Positions 51,166 to 58,764 of a stretch of DNA of 64,000 nt are shown piece after piece (the stretch's first letter is position 1; every line of letters starts with the position of its first letter). The position numbers and the translations under genes were made by a program. This stretch comes from Planococcus sp. APC 4015. Lineage in GTDB: Bacteria; Actinomycetota; Actinomycetes; Actinomycetales; Microbacteriaceae. Where the stretch lies: NCBI GenBank assembly GCA_030407505.1, contig JASDDH010000008.1, positions 81,665 to 145,664 of the forward strand. Direction: 5' to 3'. Under the pieces are notes generated by a model that saw nothing but the letters and a program-made list of their open reading frames with translations, was not told where the DNA came from and made no database searches.

Positions 51166-52761
51166 ATGGCCGCTGCCGTCCGCTCCCCCACTCACGACGT
51201 CGTCATCGTCGGCGGGGGTCACAACGCCCTCGTCGCGGCCGCCTACCTCGGTCGTGCCGGCCGCACCGTCGCGGTACTCGAGAGGCTCGATCACGTCGGC
51301 GGGGCCGCGGTCTCGGAGCGCCCCTGGCCGGGCGTCGACGCCCGACTCTCGCGCTACTCGTACCTGGTGAGCCTGCTCCCGCGGCAGATCATCGACGATC
51401 TGGGCCTGTCGATCCAGCTCTCGCGCCGCCGCTACTCGTCGTACACTCCGCTTCCCGACGACCCGACGCGGGGCATCCTCGTCGATACACGGGATGCCGC
51501 GGCCACCGCAGCCTCCTTCCTGCGCGCCACGGGCGACGACGCCGAGGCGGACCGCTTCGACGCCTTCTACCGCCGCCTGGAGCCCGTCGCCCGCCGTGTC
51601 TTCCCCACCGTCGTCGAGCCGCTCCGACGGCGAGAAGACGTGCGCCGCCTGGTCGGCGACGACGAGCTGTGGGCCGACCTCTTCGAGAGCCCGCTCGGCG
51701 TCGTCCTGCGCCGGTCGCTGCGGTCCGACATCGCGCGGGGCATCGCGCTGACCGACGGACTCATCGGCACGTTCGCCGGCGCGGACGACGCCGACCTGCG
51801 GCAGAACCGCTGCTTTTTCTACCACGTGATCGGCGGCGGCACGGGCGACTGGGATGTGCCCGTCGGGGGCATGGGCAGCGTCAGCGGCGAGCTCGAGCGC
51901 GCCGCGCGCGCGGCCGGTGCCGACATCCGCACACGAGCCGAAGTCGTCGCCGTGTCTCCGGCGGGCGACGTGTCGCTCGCCGACGGCTCGACGGTCAGCG
52001 GGCGCCTCGTGCTCAGCGGCGTCGGTCCGCTCGTGCTCGACCGACTGCTGGCCGCGGGCGGCGCCGCATCCGGCGCACCGATCGCGACCGAGCATCCCGA
52101 AGGCGCGCAGGTGAAGGTCAACATGCTGCTGCGCCGGCTCCCGTTCCTGCGTGATGACAGCGTCTCGCCCGAAGCGGCCTTCGCCGGAACCTTCCACATC
52201 AACGAGACGATGTCGCAGCTCGAGGCGGCGCACGCACGGGCGCAGGGCGGCGGCATCCCGCATCCCCTGCCCGCCGAGATCTACTGCCACTCGCTGACCG
52301 ATCCGTCGATCCTCGGGCCCGAGCTTCAGGCGTCGGGCGCGCAGACACTCACGCTCTTCGGGCTTCATGTGCCCCATCGCATCGTCGAGGGCGCAGATCG
52401 GGATGCCGCGCGCGCCGAGCTCCTCGCGGCGGCGCAGCACTCCCTCGACTCCGTGCTCGCCGAACCCATCGCCGACATCGTCTACCGCGCCCCCGACGGC
52501 ACCCCCTGCATCGAGGCGCGCACGACGGCCGACCTCGAGGAGTCGCTCGGGATGACGGGCGGCGACATCTTCCACGGATCACTGTCGTGGCCGTGGGCCG
52601 AAGACGATGAGCCGCTCGACACCCCCGCAGAACGCTGGGGCGTGGCCACTCCGCATCCGTCGGTCTTGATCTGCGGTTCGGGAGCGCGTCGCGGCGGCGC
52701 GGTCAGCGGGATCGGCGGGCACAACGCGGCGATGGCCGCGATCGAGCTGCTCGCGCTCTAG
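51166..52761 (+). CDS. Phytoene dehydrogenase-like FAD/NAD(P)-dependent oxidoreductase (PYROXD2-like)
   Basis: A 531-residue flavoprotein with an N-terminal dinucleotide fold DVVIVGGGHNALVAAAYLGRAGRTVAVLERLDHVGGAA at 11-48, central GGGTGDWDVPVGGMGSVSGELERAARAAGADI, and the C-terminal FAD-closing segment LICGSGARRGGAVSGIGGHNAAMAAIELL. It belongs to the carotenoid-desaturase-like superfamily, but there are no carotenoid genes nearby, so it is better named by its PYROXD2-like form. Substrate unknown. The 3' end overlaps the convergent membrane-protein gene by four bases. Confidence 0.88.
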   Translation: MAAAVRSPTHDVVIVGGGHNALVAAAYLGRAGRTVAVLERLDHVGGAAVSERPWPGVDARLSRYSYLVSLLPRQIIDDLGLSIQLSRRRYSSYTPLPDDPTRGILVDTRDAAATAASFLRATGDDAEADRFDAFYRRLEPVARRVFPTVVEPLRRREDVRRLVGDDELWADLFESPLGVVLRRSLRSDIARGIALTDGLIGTFAGADDADLRQNRCFFYHVIGGGTGDWDVPVGGMGSVSGELERAARAAGADIRTRAEVVAVSPAGDVSLADGSTVSGRLVLSGVGPLVLDRLLAAGGAASGAPIATEHPEGAQVKVNMLLRRLPFLRDDSVSPEAAFAGTFHINETMSQLEAAHARAQGGGIPHPLPAEIYCHSLTDPSILGPELQASGAQTLTLFGLHVPHRIVEGADRDAARAELLAAAQHSLDSVLAEPIADIVYRAPDGTPCIEARTTADLEESLGMTGGDIFHGSLSWPWAEDDEPLDTPAERWGVATPHPSVLICGSGARRGGAVSGIGGHNAAMAAIELLAL

Positions 52762-53609
52762 GGGCGCGGAGGCAGCGGGGGCGGGGGCGGAAAGCCCGCG
52801 TAGCCCGGCTGCGCGGGCGCGGGCTCGCCGACCACGTGGGCACCCGGCGATGGCCGTCCCGTGTAGAACGCGCCCCAGTCGGGGGATCCGTCGGCCATGA
52901 CGGGGAGCGGAATCGCCGTCTCGGCGTACGTCGGCCACGGCGCGAGACCCGCGGGCGCATCGGCGACGGGCGCGGTCTTGGGCGCGGACAGCACGTTCAT
53001 CAGCGGAACCAGCGTCGTGCCGACCGCCGCGAGGATCGCCGCAGCGGTGACGAATCGCCAGTAGAGATCGGGGAAGGACACGTACTCCCAGATGATCAGC
53101 GGAACGATCAGCAGCACGGCGAGGGCGATCACGAGCACGACGGTGACGATCGACACGACCTGCGTGAAGGTCGTCTCGTGGCGCTGCGACGCCTTCATGA
53201 AGAGCCGCACGTGCAGCAGGACGAGCTGCACGATCAAGACGATCACGAGATAGAGGATGAAGCGGGCCAGGCCCACGCGGAGGGCGTCTCGGCCCTCCGG
53301 CATCCAGATCATGACCGCGCCGATGAGGAGGAGGGCGACCCAGCCGACGACGCTCGCGAGCGCGAACCAGGCCGGGCGACGCGGCGCGAGGTGGGCTTCG
53401 AGGATCGACACCCCCGCGAATGCCACGAGCAGCAGGATCGTGAGGAACGCCCTGCCGACGATGCCGTCCTGCGAGCCGACGAAAACCCATGCGACGCAGA
53501 CGAGCGCTGCGGCGATCAGTGCCCCGATCGCCACCCAGATCGTCGAGCGGATCAGCGGCGACGGACCGGACGTCGGCGCCGGTCCGACGGATCGACCGGG
53601 AACAGTCAT
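52758..53609 (-). CDS. Integral membrane protein with Pro-rich C-terminal tail, unknown
   Basis: A 283-residue protein starting at ATG 53609 after GAGGAG. It has seven or so hydrophobic helices (about 25-215), with a WEYVSFPDLYWRFVTAAAI loop, followed by a soluble tail of about 70 residues ending in GYAGFPPPPPLPPRP. This layout is common in Microbacteriaceae hypothetical membrane proteins. No transport or enzymatic motif was recognised. Confidence 0.75.
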   Translation of the reverse strand: MTVPGRSVGPAPTSGPSPLIRSTIWVAIGALIAAALVCVAWVFVGSQDGIVGRAFLTILLLVAFAGVSILEAHLAPRRPAWFALASVVGWVALLLIGAVMIWMPEGRDALRVGLARFILYLVIVLIVQLVLLHVRLFMKASQRHETTFTQVVSIVTVVLVIALAVLLIVPLIIWEYVSFPDLYWRFVTAAAILAAVGTTLVPLMNVLSAPKTAPVADAPAGLAPWPTYAETAIPLPVMADGSPDWGAFYTGRPSPGAHVVGEPAPAQPGYAGFPPPPPLPPRP

Positions 53610-53725
53610 GGCGCTCCTCGTCCCGCCGGGCACGGTGGCCGGCGTGCTCCCATCCTGGCACGCGGCGCCCGACGGGCCGCGGGACGCGATGCCCGCGCAG
53701 GTCGTCGCACGTCCCGAGAACGACG

Positions 53726-53750
53726 AAGGCCCCCGCATCGCGGGGGCCTT
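53726..53750 (-). terminator. Terminator downstream of tRNA-Tyr
   Basis: A perfect 11-bp stem AAGGCCCCCGC / GCGGGGGCCTT with a 3-base loop. On the minus strand it lies 11 bases after the tRNA-Tyr 3' end and is the likely end of that transcript. Confidence 0.75.
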
Positions 53751-53760
53751 GGTCGATCGG

Positions 53761-53842
53761 TGGCGAGTGAGGGATTCGAACCCCCGAAGTCGATGACAGC
53801 TGAGTTACAATCAGATCCCTTTGGCCGCTTGGGTAACTCGCC
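53761..53842 (-). tRNA. tRNA-Tyr (GUA)
   Basis: An 82-base class II tRNA on the minus strand: acceptor GGCGAGT/ACTCGCC, D arm with CCCAAGCGGCC, anticodon loop containing GTA, a long variable arm around CTGTCATCGACTTC, and T arm GGGGG-TTCGAAT-CCCTC. CCA is not encoded. The long variable arm and GTA anticodon identify Tyr. Confidence 0.93.
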
Positions 53843-53929
53843 AGACGCACCTGCCCGGCTTCAGCAGTCGACCAGAGGCGCGATCCACAATCTTACTCTG
53901 TGACCGACGGTGCGAAAAATCGAGCCCGG

Positions 53930-54841
53930 TCACGTTCCGAGGGCGTCGAGATCCATCGCCTTGAGCGCTGACGGGAGCCGCAGGAGCGCCCCCTCGAACC
54001 GGCATGTGGCCGCAGCGGCATCCATCGCCTGGTCGAGCACCGCACCCCACTCGTCACGCGTCGACGGCACGGTCGACATCATGCCCGCGATCGTCGCCGC
54101 GAAGGCCGCGTCGCCCGCGCCCATCGTGTCGACGATGCGGCCGGGCAGGTCGGCGATGGGCGCCGTGACCGTGTCGCCGGCGGCGTCGATCGCCGCTCCC
54201 CCGGCGCCGTACGTCGCGAGAACGGCTGCTGCTCCGAGGTCGATGAGCCGGGTGCGCAGCGTGTCGAGCGGTTCGCTGTAGAGCATCGTCGCGTCGTCCT
54301 CGCCGACCTTGACGAGAGATGCCCCGGCTGCCGCCCGCTCGAAGCCCTGCACGAACGCATCGCCGTCGTGCAGCATGCCCGTGCGCGGGTTGGGGTCGAT
54401 GGCGAGGGGCCTTCCCGCGACGGCATCCAGCATCTCGTCGGTCTGCTCGGCATCGTCGAACCGGAAGCAGCTGACGACGACGATCGGGGCGTCGGCGAAG
54501 GCCGCGCGCTGGGCGTCGCCGAAGCGGATCCGTCGCTCCCACGCCGCCGTGTTGAAGGCGTAGGTCGGCTCGCCACCGGCCGAGCGTTCGCTCACCGCGC
54601 GCGCGGTGCCGTGCGGGCCCTCGGTCGCCAGAAGCTCGACGCCGAAGTCGGCGAGGTACTGACGGATGCGGCCGCCCGCGTCGTCGTCGCCCACCATCGC
54701 GACGAGCGTCGTCGGAACGCCGAGTCGCGACAGACCGACGGCGACGTTGAGCGCGGCCCCGCCGACGAACTCGCGCACACCGGTGCCGTCGCGCAGCTCG
54801 TCGATGAGCGCGTCGCCGATGACGACCGCCCGGCCGCTCAT
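53930..54841 (-). CDS. PfkB family carbohydrate kinase
   Basis: A 303-residue ribokinase/fructokinase-type enzyme. Marks: AVVIGDALIDELRDG at 5-19, FVGGAALNVAVGLSRLG near 26-42 (PfkB signature 1), AIDPNPRTGM near 155, and DTMGAGDAAFAATIAGMM near 245-262 (signature 2 with catalytic Asp). It phosphorylates a sugar, possibly fructose, in the cytosol. ATG 54841 overlaps the FBP-domain stop (ATGA), so the two are co-translated, although no functional link is known. Confidence 0.9.
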   Translation of the reverse strand: MSGRAVVIGDALIDELRDGTGVREFVGGAALNVAVGLSRLGVPTTLVAMVGDDDAGGRIRQYLADFGVELLATEGPHGTARAVSERSAGGEPTYAFNTAAWERRIRFGDAQRAAFADAPIVVVSCFRFDDAEQTDEMLDAVAGRPLAIDPNPRTGMLHDGDAFVQGFERAAAGASLVKVGEDDATMLYSEPLDTLRTRLIDLGAAAVLATYGAGGAAIDAAGDTVTAPIADLPGRIVDTMGAGDAAFAATIAGMMSTVPSTRDEWGAVLDQAMDAAAATCRFEGALLRLPSALKAMDLDALGT

Positions 54842-55338
54842 CGGCGCGACCCCGCAGTCTCGAGCACACGCGAGACGAAAGCCTCGGTGCGCGTGCGGGT
54901 GCCGTCGATGCGGCGATCCACACTCGCGCGGATCTCGTTCGGCGCGAGGGGGGCCGCCAGCCGCACGTTCTCGTGGCACGAGAGATCGGCGCAGATGTAG
55001 GTGCCGATGCTGTCTCCGTGCTCCCCGGCATCCCCCGCCTTTCGTGCACTGAAGAGCGCCACCTGATCAGCCGGCTGCATCGTGTGGCAGAGGTTGCACA
55101 TCGACGCCCGCGCGTGCGACGACCCGTCGGCGGCGCGCAGCACCACTCCGCGGGGCTCGCCGTCGATCTCGGCGACGATGTAGCCGCGACCGCGGGTGCG
55201 GGGATCGCGCCACGCGTAGAAGTCCATGTGGTCCCAGTCGGCGAGCACCACGTCGGCCGGAACGGTGAGCAGCCGGGCATCGTCGGGCGATGCGTTGATC
55301 ATCGCCGATCGGATGTCGTCTTCGGTCAGAGGGCGCAT
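54838..55338 (-). CDS. FBP-domain protein (FusB-type C-terminal treble-clef zinc finger)
   Basis: A 166-residue protein of the FBP family. The core DWDHMDFYAWRDPRTRGRGYIVAEIDGEPRGVVLR is followed by a four-Cys zinc site: MCNLCHTMQP near 80-89 and YICADLSCHENVR near 113-125. Related FusB/FusC proteins bind EF-G and free stalled ribosomes; actinobacterial members are housekeeping-type and not proven to give fusidic acid resistance. First gene of a two-gene unit with the PfkB kinase. Confidence 0.87.
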   Translation of the reverse strand: MRPLTEDDIRSAMINASPDDARLLTVPADVVLADWDHMDFYAWRDPRTRGRGYIVAEIDGEPRGVVLRAADGSSHARASMCNLCHTMQPADQVALFSARKAGDAGEHGDSIGTYICADLSCHENVRLAAPLAPNEIRASVDRRIDGTRTRTEAFVSRVLETAGSRR

Positions 55339-55441
55339 GCCACCTCCTAGGGATCGAGGGCCAGTCTACGAACGACGGATGCCGTTTGGCACGCTCCGCA
55401 TCGCCGCCGGCCCCGTTGCGGCCCGCGAGTAGACTCTCCGC

Positions 55442-55930
55442 ATGGCTGATTCCTCATTCGACATCGTGAGCAAGGTCGACCACCAGGAGGCGGAGAACGC
55501 CCTCAATCAGGCGCGCAAGGAGATCGAGCAGCGCTACGACTTCAAGGGCACAGGCGCCTCGGTCGAGTGGAGCGGCGAGTCCGTGCTGATCAAGGCGAAC
55601 ACCGAAGAGCGGGCCAAGGCCGTGCTCGACGTCTTCCAGTCGAAGCTCATCAAGCGCGGCATCTCGCTCAAGAGCCTCGAGTCGGGCGATCCTTTCGCCA
55701 GCGGCAAGGAGTTCCGCATCGTCTCGACCCTCAAGGACGGCATCTCGTCCGAGAACGCGAAGAAGATCTCCAAGATCATCCGCGACGAAGGACCCAAGGG
55801 CGTCAAGTCGCAGATCCAGGGCGACGAGCTGCGCGTGCAGTCCAAGAGCCGCGACGACCTGCAGGAAGTGCAGCGGCTGCTCAAGGCCGCCGACCTCGAC
55901 GTCGACCTGCAGTACGTCAACTACCGCTGA
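55442..55930 (+). CDS. yajQ: YajQ family cyclic-di-GMP/nucleotide-binding protein
   Basis: A 162-residue protein matching YajQ end to end: [36 protein letters not shown] at 1-36, [26 protein letters not shown] in the middle, and the C-terminal [25 protein letters not shown]. It forms two ferredoxin-like domains that bind nucleotides; homologues sense cyclic di-GMP in some Proteobacteria. No operon partners are apparent. Confidence 0.93.
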   Translation: MADSSFDIVSKVDHQEAENALNQARKEIEQRYDFKGTGASVEWSGESVLIKANTEERAKAVLDVFQSKLIKRGISLKSLESGDPFASGKEFRIVSTLKDGISSENAKKISKIIRDEGPKGVKSQIQGDELRVQSKSRDDLQEVQRLLKAADLDVDLQYVNYR

Positions 55931-56091
55931 CGATTCCGCGGGTTTCCGCACCCCGGGAAAATCCGAACCTCAGGAATCCCCAAAGACTCGGCGAATCGTG
56001 TGTCCCCCATCCGGCGGACAGGGTAATTTCATACATGGGAACGAACAGAGGCGCTGGGGATCTTGGCGGATCTGCCTCACGTTCGGCCCGA

Positions 56092-56187
56092 GAGTTCCTG
56101 GGGGAACTCGGGGAAGACGGAATCCTGGGAGATTCCGAATCGGGATTCTGGGAGATCTCGAAAAAGTGGAGTCCTGGGGAGGATTCC
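56092..56187. repeat. Array of four small stem-loops with G-rich loops
   Basis: Four consecutive inverted repeats: 56092-56109 GAGTTCC-TGGG-GGAACTC; 56119-56136 GGAATC-CTGGGA-GATTCC; 56137-56148 GAATC-GG-GATTC; 56168-56187 GGAGTCC-TGGGGA-GGATTCC (one G-U pair). Three loops carry a TGGG core. The stems differ while the loop is kept, which is the pattern expected of a repeated RNA or protein-binding element rather than chance. Confidence 0.6.
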
Positions 56188-56242
56188 GCTGGGGAGTACT
56201 GGGGACTGGGGGGTCACTGAACTTCTCCGCGAAAGCGGGCGG

Positions 56243-56284
56243 ATGTTCCGGGTGGATCAGTTGGCGCTGATCCACCCGGAACAT
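56243..56284. repeat. 18-bp perfect inverted repeat with 6-base loop
   Basis: ATGTTCCGGGTGGATCAG, loop TTGGCG, then its exact complement. With one bulged base the pairing extends into flanking GG/TCC. It may serve as a terminator for yajQ and the convergent hydrolase at 56341, but neither arm is followed by a T-run and the stem is longer than usual. It could be a dispersed repeat element. Confidence 0.75.
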
Positions 56285-56340
56285 TCCAAAACACCGCTGT
56301 GATGACCGCGCCTCCGCTGGGGATGGCGCGGTTCTTCGTT

Positions 56341-57348
56341 TCAGCGGCGCGCGAGCATCGCGGTGGTCCACCGCTCGAGCCGCGCGTAGGCATCGATGCG
56401 AGCCTCTCGGCGAGACAGGAAGACGTCGTGCAGCGCACCGTCGATGCGCTCGATGGTCACCGATGAGCCGAGCTTCAGCGCCGCTCGAGCGATGTCGTCG
56501 ACGATCAGCACCGAGTCGGCGCGGGTGAGGTCTTCGCTCCATCTGGTCGGCAGCGCGGTGTGCGCCGACAGGAGGACGCAGACGGGCATGTCGAGCCCGA
56601 GACCTGCCGCCACCAGCGCGTGCCCGGCCATGACGGCGTGCATCCACCCCACATGCACCGGCATGGTGCGGTCGGGACGCCAGGCGAGTTCGATCGACAC
56701 CGGATCATCGGCGTCGGCCACCTCTGCCTGCGCCCGCGAGTAGAACCCGAGGTCGGTCTGCGGCCACAGATCGAACGGGCGCAGCTTCGAATGGATGCCG
56801 AGCACCGGTGTGATGGCCGCGCGCGTCGCGGCGCTCAGCTGGAACTCGAGCCACGGGCTGTTGAGGATCACGGCAGACACCGATTGCGGATGCCGCGCCG
56901 CCCACAGGCTCAGTGTGAGCCCGCCGGTCGAATGGCCGAGCAGCACCAGCCGGCGCTCTCCCCCGCCGTCCGACGCGCGTCCCATCGCTTCCAGCGCGGC
57001 CCCGATGTCGGCGTCGTATTCCCTGAGGTCGGTGATGTATCCCGGAGTCTGGCCGTCGCGCAGGCTGCGGCCGTACTTGCGCAGGTCGAGCGCGTAGAAG
57101 CGCGCGCCCCGGTCGGCCCAGAATCGGGCCAGACGGGTCTGGAAGAAGTAGTCCGACCAGCCGTGCACGTAGAGCACGTCGATGTCGGCGAACGGCCGGT
57201 GGTCTCCGAAGATCCCACCCAGAAGTCCGTGGTCGGGCAGCAACCGCACGACCGTCGCGAACAGGTCGCCTTCGTCGTCCGCGCCGATGGGCAGCGTCTT
57301 CTGCTCGAACGGCTCTCCCAGGACGTCCGGGACCCAGTCGTGCTGCAT
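56341..57348 (-). CDS. Alpha/beta hydrolase (serine aminopeptidase/monoglyceride lipase-like)
   Basis: A 335-residue cytoplasmic hydrolase. DVLYVHGWSDYFFQTRLARFWADRGARFYALDLRKYGRS near 57-95 matches lysophospholipase/monoglyceride lipase folds. The nucleophile elbow is VLLGHSTGGLTLSLWA near 135-150, and the late His is in IDGALHDVFLSR near 305. It probably cleaves a lipid ester or peptide; substrate unknown. It stands alone between the stem-loop region and the sigma-factor pair. Confidence 0.85.
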   Translation of the reverse strand: MQHDWVPDVLGEPFEQKTLPIGADDEGDLFATVVRLLPDHGLLGGIFGDHRPFADIDVLYVHGWSDYFFQTRLARFWADRGARFYALDLRKYGRSLRDGQTPGYITDLREYDADIGAALEAMGRASDGGGERRLVLLGHSTGGLTLSLWAARHPQSVSAVILNSPWLEFQLSAATRAAITPVLGIHSKLRPFDLWPQTDLGFYSRAQAEVADADDPVSIELAWRPDRTMPVHVGWMHAVMAGHALVAAGLGLDMPVCVLLSAHTALPTRWSEDLTRADSVLIVDDIARAALKLGSSVTIERIDGALHDVFLSRREARIDAYARLERWTTAMLARR

Positions 57349-57388
57349 CCGGTCAGCCTACTCAGACCGACCGGATGCAACCCCTCGG

Positions 57389-58189
57389 TCAGGGGACGAC
57401 GGGTTCGCCCGGGCCGACGAAGACCTCCCACGTGTTCGGAGCGGTGTTCACGGCGATCCACGCGTTCACGTCGGCGATCAGCTGGTCCCGGTCCTTGGAC
57501 AACGGCATCCACCACCCCTGCTGGGACGGATGCGCATGCCATCGCATGGCACCGCCGACCGCGGGCGGGACGGAGAAGACGTTGTAGCGCACGATGACGA
57601 ACTCCTTCCCGAGATTTCGCAGCTCCTGCAGCAGGTTGTAGGCGACCGTTCCGGCGGTGTCGGACTGACCGACCTGATCGATGGGGATCGCGTCGACGCG
57701 GCGCTGGATGTCGGCCCTGACCTCCGACGGCAGAGCGGCCGTCGGATCGATCGCCACACGCCGATCGGTCGCCTGAAAGTGATAGAAGGTCCAGCCGCGC
57801 TCACTGAGCAGATTCCACTGCCCCTCGCTGATGATGTCGTCGCCGACCTCGAGGACCACCGGCTCCTGCGTCGGCTCCGGCGTCGGGGTCGGAGTGGGTG
57901 TCGGCGTCGGAGTGGGTGTCGACGTCTCCGTCGGCGTGGGTGTCGGGGTAGGCGTCGCCGTCGGGGTGCTCGTCCGGGTCGGCGTCGGGGTCGGTGTGGC
58001 GAGCGTGTCGGTCGTCGAGCCGAGTCCGATCGCCATGCTCACCGAGCCGACGGCGATCACACCGACCACCACGACGGCGGAGGCGACGGCGACGATGCGC
58101 GACGGGTTCCGTCGCGGTGGCAGCCCATCGGCGCCGTGGACGATCCGCGCGCGGAGCGCGGCGGACTCGTCAGGGGTCAGGTCGGTCAT
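57389..58189 (-). CDS. Membrane protein with Thr-Pro repeat linker, partner of ECF sigma factor
   Basis: A 266-residue protein: a 30-residue cytoplasmic part (MTDLTPDESAALRARIVHGADGLPPRR), one membrane helix (about 31-57), a low-complexity TPTPTP linker (about 65-110), and an outer domain of about 155 residues with GQWNLLSERGWTFYHFQATDRRVAIDPTAALPSEV and AMRWHAHPSQQGWWMPL. The outer domain was not recognised. Its ATG overlaps the sigma-factor stop, the usual place for an anti-sigma factor, and the short inner segment could play that role, but no zinc-binding anti-sigma motif is present. Confidence 0.7.
   Translation of the reverse strand: MTDLTPDESAALRARIVHGADGLPPRRNPSRIVAVASAVVVVGVIAVGSVSMAIGLGSTTDTLATPTPTPTRTSTPTATPTPTPTPTETSTPTPTPTPTPTPTPEPTQEPVVLEVGDDIISEGQWNLLSERGWTFYHFQATDRRVAIDPTAALPSEVRADIQRRVDAIPIDQVGQSDTAGTVAYNLLQELRNLGKEFVIVRYNVFSVPPAVGGAMRWHAHPSQQGWWMPLSKDRDQLIADVNAWIAVNTAPNTWEVFVGPGEPVVP
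57860..57997. repeat. Low-complexity Thr-Pro coding repeat
   Basis: Degenerate GTCGG(C/G/A/T)-type hexamers on the plus strand encode the TPTPTP linker (residues about 65-110) of the minus-strand membrane protein. Such tracts can change length by slippage. Confidence 0.8.
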
Positions 58190-58719
58190 GCGAGTTCCCA
58201 GCTCTCGATCTCTCCGCGCAGGCGGCGCTTCGCGCGCGCCAACCGCGACTTGACGGTCCCTTCGGGAATGCCGAGCGTCTGCGCGGTCTCCTTCTCGGGG
58301 AACCCTTCGAGCACCGACAGCACGACCACGTCGCGCTCCGCCGACGGCAGTCGCTTCAGGGCGGCGAACACGCCGCTCTCGTCGTGCGCCACGATGTCGC
58401 CGGTCGCCTCGTCATCGCGGGGCACCCGCGCGAGCACCCGGCGATAACGCCGGGCGGAACGCTCGACGTTGCGGGCGGCGTACGACGTCGCCGTGAGCAG
58501 CCAGGGCAGGGGCGAGCCGTCGACGAGCCGCACCGACGCGCGCTTGCGCCAGAGCTCGAAGAAGGCCACCGCCACAGCATCCTGCGCGTCTTCACGATCG
58601 CCGATCACACCGTAGGCATGCCGGAACAGCCGTTGGTGGTGCCGATCGAAGAACCGCCCGAGGGCGGCACTGTCACCGGCCAGGACGAGGTCCCAATCGG
58701 CGGCATCAGAAGGGTTCAT
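58186..58719 (-). CDS. ECF-type RNA polymerase sigma factor
   Basis: A 177-residue sigma-70 family protein with region 2 (about 20-90; FFDRHHQRLFRHAYGVIGDREDAQDAVAVAFFELWRKRASVR) and region 4 (about 115-170; ALKRLPSAERDVVVLSVLEGFPEKETAQTLGIPEGTVKSRLARAKRRL). It has no region 3 and no long tail. It forms a two-gene unit with the membrane protein that follows, overlapping by four bases, so an extracellular or envelope signal may control it. ATG start at 58719. Confidence 0.9.
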   Translation of the reverse strand: MNPSDAADWDLVLAGDSAALGRFFDRHHQRLFRHAYGVIGDREDAQDAVAVAFFELWRKRASVRLVDGSPLPWLLTATSYAARNVERSARRYRRVLARVPRDDEATGDIVAHDESGVFAALKRLPSAERDVVVLSVLEGFPEKETAQTLGIPEGTVKSRLARAKRRLRGEIESWELA

Positions 58720-58764
58720 ACCTGGATATGTCCGCTCGCCGCCGATCGGTTCTCGATCCGTCGA

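Larger units (their letters stand above)
55931..56340. other. Gene-free region rich in stem-loops after yajQ
   Basis: About 410 bases with no supportable gene. The plus strand from 56050 to 56215 is unusually G-rich, with many TGGGGA or TGGGA units. It holds a run of small hairpins and ends with a very long perfect hairpin, entered separately. Confidence 0.7.

Noticed and set aside
56050..56215. G-quadruplex locus as the main explanation of the G-rich tract
   Set aside because: The G-runs are mostly three to four bases and fall in the loops of small inverted repeats, so the hairpin series explains the pattern better.
57860..57997. Repeat tract considered as a CRISPR or minisatellite
   Set aside because: It is a degenerate coding repeat for a Thr-Pro linker, with no spacers and no cas genes.
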